In this document: positions 38,601 to 44,600 of the stretch, piece by piece
How the letters are laid out: each line of letters opens with the position of its first letter
Numbering within the stretch: position 1 is the first letter of the stretch
Assembly: GCA_947652605.1 (NCBI GenBank)
Contig: OX393579.1
Span: forward strand, 23,023,674-23,087,673
DNA: 64,000 bases
Reading direction: 5' to 3'
Source of the DNA: Elmis aenea
Taxonomy: Eukaryota; Arthropoda; Insecta; Coleoptera; Elmidae
Notes under the pieces: model-generated
What the model was told of the DNA's origin: nothing
What the model saw: the letters and a program-made list of their open reading frames with translations, nothing else
The model's database searches: none
Program-made: the position numbers and the translations under genes

Positions 38601-41600
38601 GTAGATTTTTTGACCCTAAAATTAAAAATTGTTATGAAAATTTACAAATTAAATCTACCGGAATGCGTCTCTAGCAAGAAAATTTTGAAGTGACTTTATT
38701 CCTCCCCGTTCTATAAGAATCCAATATTTCCGGCTTAGTTTACTAGGGGTTGTTTAAGCGGGTGGAAGAAAAACGTGCATTTAATTTATATGTTACGTGT
38801 GACGTTGAATCGTGAAAATAAATAAAGTTTGATTTAAATCGTAATTTTAATTTTTTTAAATCAGCTGATTTCAATCCTAATTTAAATCGTGACTTAAATC
38901 AGGCCAACGCTGCTCGTAAGTGTCCCAAAAAACAGGCTTAAAATAAATGTAATTTATAAAAAGTAAATATCTTATGTTGTTTCCATTGCACAAGTATCCT
39001 ATATAAAAAACAAACCCAAAATTATTTTTAAACTACTTTGATATCTATTTCTACACTGTTTTGGTGTCGAAATGGTACAGTCTTATATCTGGCCACTAAA
39101 ACGCCATCCGGATACGTTTATAACACCAAACTACAGCCATAATCTTTGATGAAAGACACTCGCGTTTTCAAATTGTTTATTTTTCTATTTGCAAGATACA
39201 TCTTTTATGAAACAGTAAACAGCTTTCATGTCGAGCGCTGGATTTACTTCTTATGTATGTATAAACGTCAAATATTTGTAATTTAACTTTTAAAAAAATC
39301 TGTGCTGGTAAATATTTGTTTAACCAGCTTATAAGATTCAAACTGAGATGAAAAATAAACTGCGTTTAATTACATGCCGAATAAGATTGAAGATATTTTG
39401 AAAAACTAGCATAAAATAAAATAAATGTTTTCGTTTACTTATAATTATTGTTTTTTCATTACAAACAAAGTTTTATTAGTTGTGCATGAACAGCAAGCAA
39501 CAACTCAGCAAAGATTATTGTGTGGAATATTGTGGAAATGTACATTAACATGAAAACAGCTGTGTATTTAGTTAAATAACTCAGAACGCGTAAGATAAAT
39601 ATTTTTGTTTGTTTCAGAAGTTGGAACTCGAGACTTAAAGCAGTTTTAGAGAGAAATATTGTCCTCGTCACATTTAAAACTTAATGTAAAAAGTGACATC
39701 AAATAACGCTCATTTAACATTAATTATAAAATAAATTAAACTGTCAAACTACTTACATATAGTTTAATTGCTGCAGGGGTCTCAGAAGTTCTTTCTCAAT
39801 GCTCCTGAATGCATTTCGTTTTAATTCTCTGTAAATAATATATAAGTTTAAAGCAAGAACCGCAAAAAATAACGGCTCAGTTCCGATTACCGGTTCGATA
39901 AATTTCAACTTTTCAGTTTACGTTCATAACCACCGCTTTAGCGGCAACGGTTCAGTTCCGGTTCCGATTCAATGCAAAATATGATGACAATGCATATTTA
40001 TAAATTGAACTCTCTGAAATTTTTCCAGTTTTGGTAAAATGTAATCAAAATTACGAAAATAAAAAATGTACAATGAACGTCATATAAAAAAAATAATTAG
40101 TTCGAACCGCTTCACACCAGTCGGATCGATTTTATTTTGCAGTTTTGTGATTGTTTAACCAAAAGGTTCAGTTCCGGTTCACGGTTCATGAAAAAAGCAC
40201 TGGTTCGTTCCGGTTTTTGTTCCAATTCCGGTTTGGTTTGGGTGCCTGGTTTAAAGTTAAACTTAGTTTTTTTTTTTTTAATTTCTCATTACTTATACAA
40301 AAAAAACCTTTAACGTTCAAATATTAAATACTTTTCAAGGAATATTTGAATCTCTCTTTATTTTTTCTGTATATTATAGGGGTCTAGGAACATTCTTCTC
40401 CCACAATTCTTCGCCCACAATTCTTCGCCCACAATTCTTCGCCTACACAATTCTTTGTCTCCACAATTCTTCGCCCACAATTCTTCGCCGCATACAAGCA
40501 TATCACAAATTTCATTTGTAAATGTGATTGTTTTTTTTTATAACGTAAAAAAAATTAATGTTTGTTAATTTAATTTTTATTTATACGATAATAACATAAA
40601 CAAGATTAAAAATCGCAACATACGCTATTTATGTAGTAATTTTTAAACATAATATTAAAAGAAGAAGTATTAATATTGTTACGTTAATATTTTATCTAAT
40701 TAATATTATTTAAATTGATGTATTCAAGTTCATTAAACCCCGTTAAAAAGTATTATGTTTCAGCCTGCAAACTTAACAGTATTCAAACATCGTATGTTGT
40801 AGATGCACAATAAGCGAATTCTGTTAAGTTCATTTACGTACCATGCATTTCCTGTTGCTAAGCCAGGGTATTTCGTGTATCGTGTAATAATCTTTTTTAA
40901 CAAGTCAGTCATCGTTTGCTTCACAAGCGAGATGGCCGCGATACCCTGGTGCAGTAATGGTTAGTAATGTTCAATTAGATTAATGTAAGTCGTCAGGTTG
41001 TTCATTGTCAATATGCTTTCTACTAATAAATATGCTCCCCAAGTTCATTCGTTTATCATTTTAGTAAATTCATCGATCCCCAGCTACGACCCCCAAAGTG
41101 CACGATGGCTTTAAGAATAAATCCTTTAAAGCTAACGTGACATGTGGTGATAGGCGCCGGTTTGTTTTTTAAATGTTTTGTGTTTTTGTTGAAAATTCTC
41201 CAAAATTTTCATGCAATCTTCTTTATGTGTTATTAACTCATGTGGAGCAAATTTATTAGTAAATTTCAAAATTTAAAATTTGTTTTCATTTAAAAATTAA
41301 AGTGGGGAACAGATAACCTGGACCAGGGTATAACGACGACATAAGTATTTTCGGGTACAAATTTTGTTAAAATTATGAAGAAAATAATCTAACTTTTACA
41401 AGCAGTGTCAAGTGTTTTCGCCAAATTACAACCACCAAAATTAATTCATCGCAGTCCAATGTAGCAGAGGCCCAACATCAACATCGTAGAAGACCCGCTG
41501 ACGAGTAACTAGGCAACCAGGTTCCGGAGATGGAAGACGTTCACTCACCAGGTTGCCGCAAGTATGGAATCGCCGAAAAAACGAAGTCCGAAGGTTGCGC

Positions 41601-44600
41601 AAGGGTGTCGCAACATATCGTATAGTTATGGGATGATTATGACGGTCTTCTATCCATGCCTCCTAGAGTATTTTTTGTTTAATGGTTTATTGGGCTGGAT
41701 CGGATGAAATGGATCATGTCCCAACGTAGGGGACCACCTACGGAATCATTCTCCGAGTAGTTGCCTGCAGGAGAATGAGCTCCAGTTTCCGTAGGATGCC
41801 GATCATCGAGTTTGAGGCAAAGGCAACAAATCGTTGGGATAGGAGTACCTAGTCATCCACTAAGTAGGAAGAAGCCTACACGTTGTAGTTTTTTGTGTTT
41901 TGTGTTTTCCGGATTCGTGCGCGAGGGCATTCCAAGTTACCGTCAGCATAATAAGAAATACGATAGTTTGTGATGTGTTAGTTAGTGTGTCAAGGGCAAT
42001 TCATGTGCGATTGATAAAGTGTCACCGTTTCAGCAACTGGACTGTCGATGCTGCATTTTTGTTTGATTGTTTATTCTGGTTTTACCATTGTATTATATTT
42101 GTTTGTTTATTTTTGTTTGTTTACTTTTGTTTGTTTATTTTTGCTTTACCATTGTTTCATTTTTGTTTGATTGGTTAATATTTGATTTTTAAAGTGTTTT
42201 TTCTTGTTTTTCTATTTGGTTTTTCTGTTTATAGTGTGTTTTTTTGTGTTGAAGGTAAGGAAATGCATGACCAAACTCACAGCTATCATTTTGTTCGCGT
42301 TTTTTTAAAATTAAAGCTGTGGGTCCAGCTTTTCCGGAAGGGAGAGTAATGTTACGTTAATATTTTATCTAATTAATATTATTTAAATTGATGTATTCAA
42401 GTTCATTAAACCCCGTTAAAAAGTATTATGTTTCAGCCTGCAAACTTAACAGTATTCAAACATCGTATGTTGTAGATGCACAATAAGCGAATTCTGTTAA
42501 GTTCATTTACGTACCATGCATTTCCTGTTGCTAAGCCAGGGTATTTCGTGTATCGTGTAATAATCTTTTTTAACAAGTCAGTCATCGTTTGCTTCACAAG
42601 CGAGATGGCCGCGATACCCTGGTGCAGTAATGGTTAGTAATGTTCAATTAGATTAATGTAAGTCGTCAGGTTGTTCATTGTCAATATGCTTTCTACTAAT
42701 AAATATGCTCCCCAAGTTCATTCGTTTATCATTTTAGTAAATTCATCGATCCCCAGCTACGACCCCCAAAGTGCACGATGGCTTTAAGAATAAATCCTTT
42801 AAAGCTAACGTGACAATATAGAACAAACAAGTTTGGGCTAATGTAAAATAATCTGTAAAAATTACGTTATAAATTAAAAAAATCACTTTACAAACAAAAT
42901 TTGTGATATGCTTGTATGCGGCGAAAAATTGTAGCGGCGAAGAATTGTGGCGGCGAAGAATCGTGGGCGAAGAATTGTGGGTGAAGAATGTTTCGGACAC
43001 GATATTATAGGAATGTGAATAATTATTAAATAAACAAAAAACAAATTGAGTAACTTACAGTGATGTAAGATTGCGGACATCTTGAAATAACCCATGATCC
43101 ATTTTCTTCAGTTGATTACCATTTAGGTTCCTTAAAAAAATAATGTTAATATATTTACATTTCAAATTCACTGCGTTTAATAGACAGTTTTTAAAATAGT
43201 TTAATTTTTAACAAGTCTTGCAACTGTGACGATATTTTTATTTGAACGGTAACAAAAAAAGTCAAATAGAGGTTTGTGATATCCTGTGAACTATTTTTAA
43301 TAATAATCTTCACATAATTATTAAATTTTCATTAACAGAATATCAACGTCAATTTTTTTCAAGTTATTACTCAGCTACAATAACAAATAAAATGCTACTC
43401 ATGCACTTATAGCTACTCATTTGTGATAAATGATTATTATTATATTACTTTAAAAAGTTTAAGAGACATATTTATACAAATTTTATAACAGTACTGTATT
43501 TTGAAGAAGTTATTTCAGAATAACATTCTGTTTTTAAGCTACTTAAAGAAAGTATTTATCGCTACGTAGCATCCTAACAAAAAAGTAAAGGCGGGTATAA
43601 TTTACGAGAAAAACAAGGCAAAACATTGAAATATATTATTTTTACAATAGTTTAATGCCTTATAATTATTGTCGGGAGGTATATGCAACAGGAAGTTAAA
43701 ATCGTCTAAGCAGATTATAACTCAATGCAAATTAAGCTGTTGTTTTGACAGCTGTTGCAGAAATCCGCATTTACATCATGAAAATCTCACAAAGTTTTAT
43801 GTTTAGTAGTGCAAGTGACGAAGATTTAAAGGATAATGACTTCGTCGTTGCATACAAATTCGAAAATTATATTATCTCTTTACTGGAAAAACTTGTTGCT
43901 TATAAACGATAATAAAAAATTTATCACAAGTTAAAATATCCTCAAACTACATTTTATGGGATTTTTTTTTTTTTATTTGTCCTATTGGTATAAAATAAAG
44001 CTTCATTTTTAATTTCATTTTTACAACTTAAGGAATTTAAATGGGCCATAGCCAACTATCGCTTCCAATTAAAAAGGGTAATTTTATGTCATAACTTTCT
44101 AACGGAGAGTGTAAAGAAAATTAATGCCCCATAATATTCTACGTAAGAAAATCTAAAAATAATCTGTGTAATACTACTTTTTTTATATTTACAACAATAA
44201 CGGAGATACGTGGTCTGTCCCAAAAGTAATAACAATAATTTGAAAATTGTTTTTTTATTGGACATACATGCTATTACACTTTATCCCCTTTAAAATAGAC
44301 TCTTTGTGATTAAATACAGCGATTCCAGCGTTGCTGCCACTCTTCATAACAGTGGAGGAAGTATTTGCTTGAGATGTTGCTTATAGCCCTCGTCGCAGCT
44401 GCCTGGACGTTTTCAACTGTCCCAAAATGATGTCTTTTTAGGTGGGTTTTAAGCCTCGGGGAATAAAAACAAATCGCACGAAGCCAAGTCAAGGCTGTAC
44501 GGTGGCTGGGGAGGCGTTGTAATATTATTTTGTGCCAGCGATTGATGTGTAAATTGCTTGGCGCATTGTCGTGGTGAAGAAACCACTTGTTTGCAATTTC

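Larger units (their letters stand above)
40677..42815. mobile_element. Non-autonomous LTR retrotransposon (2.1 kb)
   Basis: Two identical 466-bp LTRs (40677-41142, 42350-42815), each TG...CA, enclose 1.2 kb. The 4-bp duplication ATAT flanks the whole (40673-40676, 42816-42819), which fits Gypsy-type integration. A purine-rich tract GGAAGGGAGAG precedes the 3' LTR, so the RNA strand is +. No gag, protease, RT or integrase reading is present; the 92-aa frame at 41900-42178 has no motif. The primer-binding site should start near TGTGGTGATAGGCGCC at 41143, but I cannot match it to a tRNA. Confidence 0.9.
40380..43011. mobile_element. Foldback element with ACAATTCTTCGCCC minisatellite ends
   Basis: The left end (40380-40495) has about six tandem units of CACAATTCTTCGCC. 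The right end (42925-43011) has the inverted form GGCGAAGAATTGTG, several units. Terminal AACATTCTTC/GAAGAATGTT and inner CAAGCATATCACAAATTT blocks are also inverted matches. Excluding the LTR element inside, it is about 490 bp. No target duplication was identified. Confidence 0.7.

Noticed and set aside
40380..40495. CACAATTCTTCGCC repeats as a CRISPR-like array
   Set aside because: Units are directly adjacent without unique spacers, in insect DNA, and the inverted array at the other end shows they are element termini.
41900..42178. 92-aa ORF in the LTR element as a gag-like gene
   Set aside because: The second half is Phe/Cys-rich low complexity from a TTTGTTTG repeat and the first half has no gag, zinc-knuckle or protease motif.
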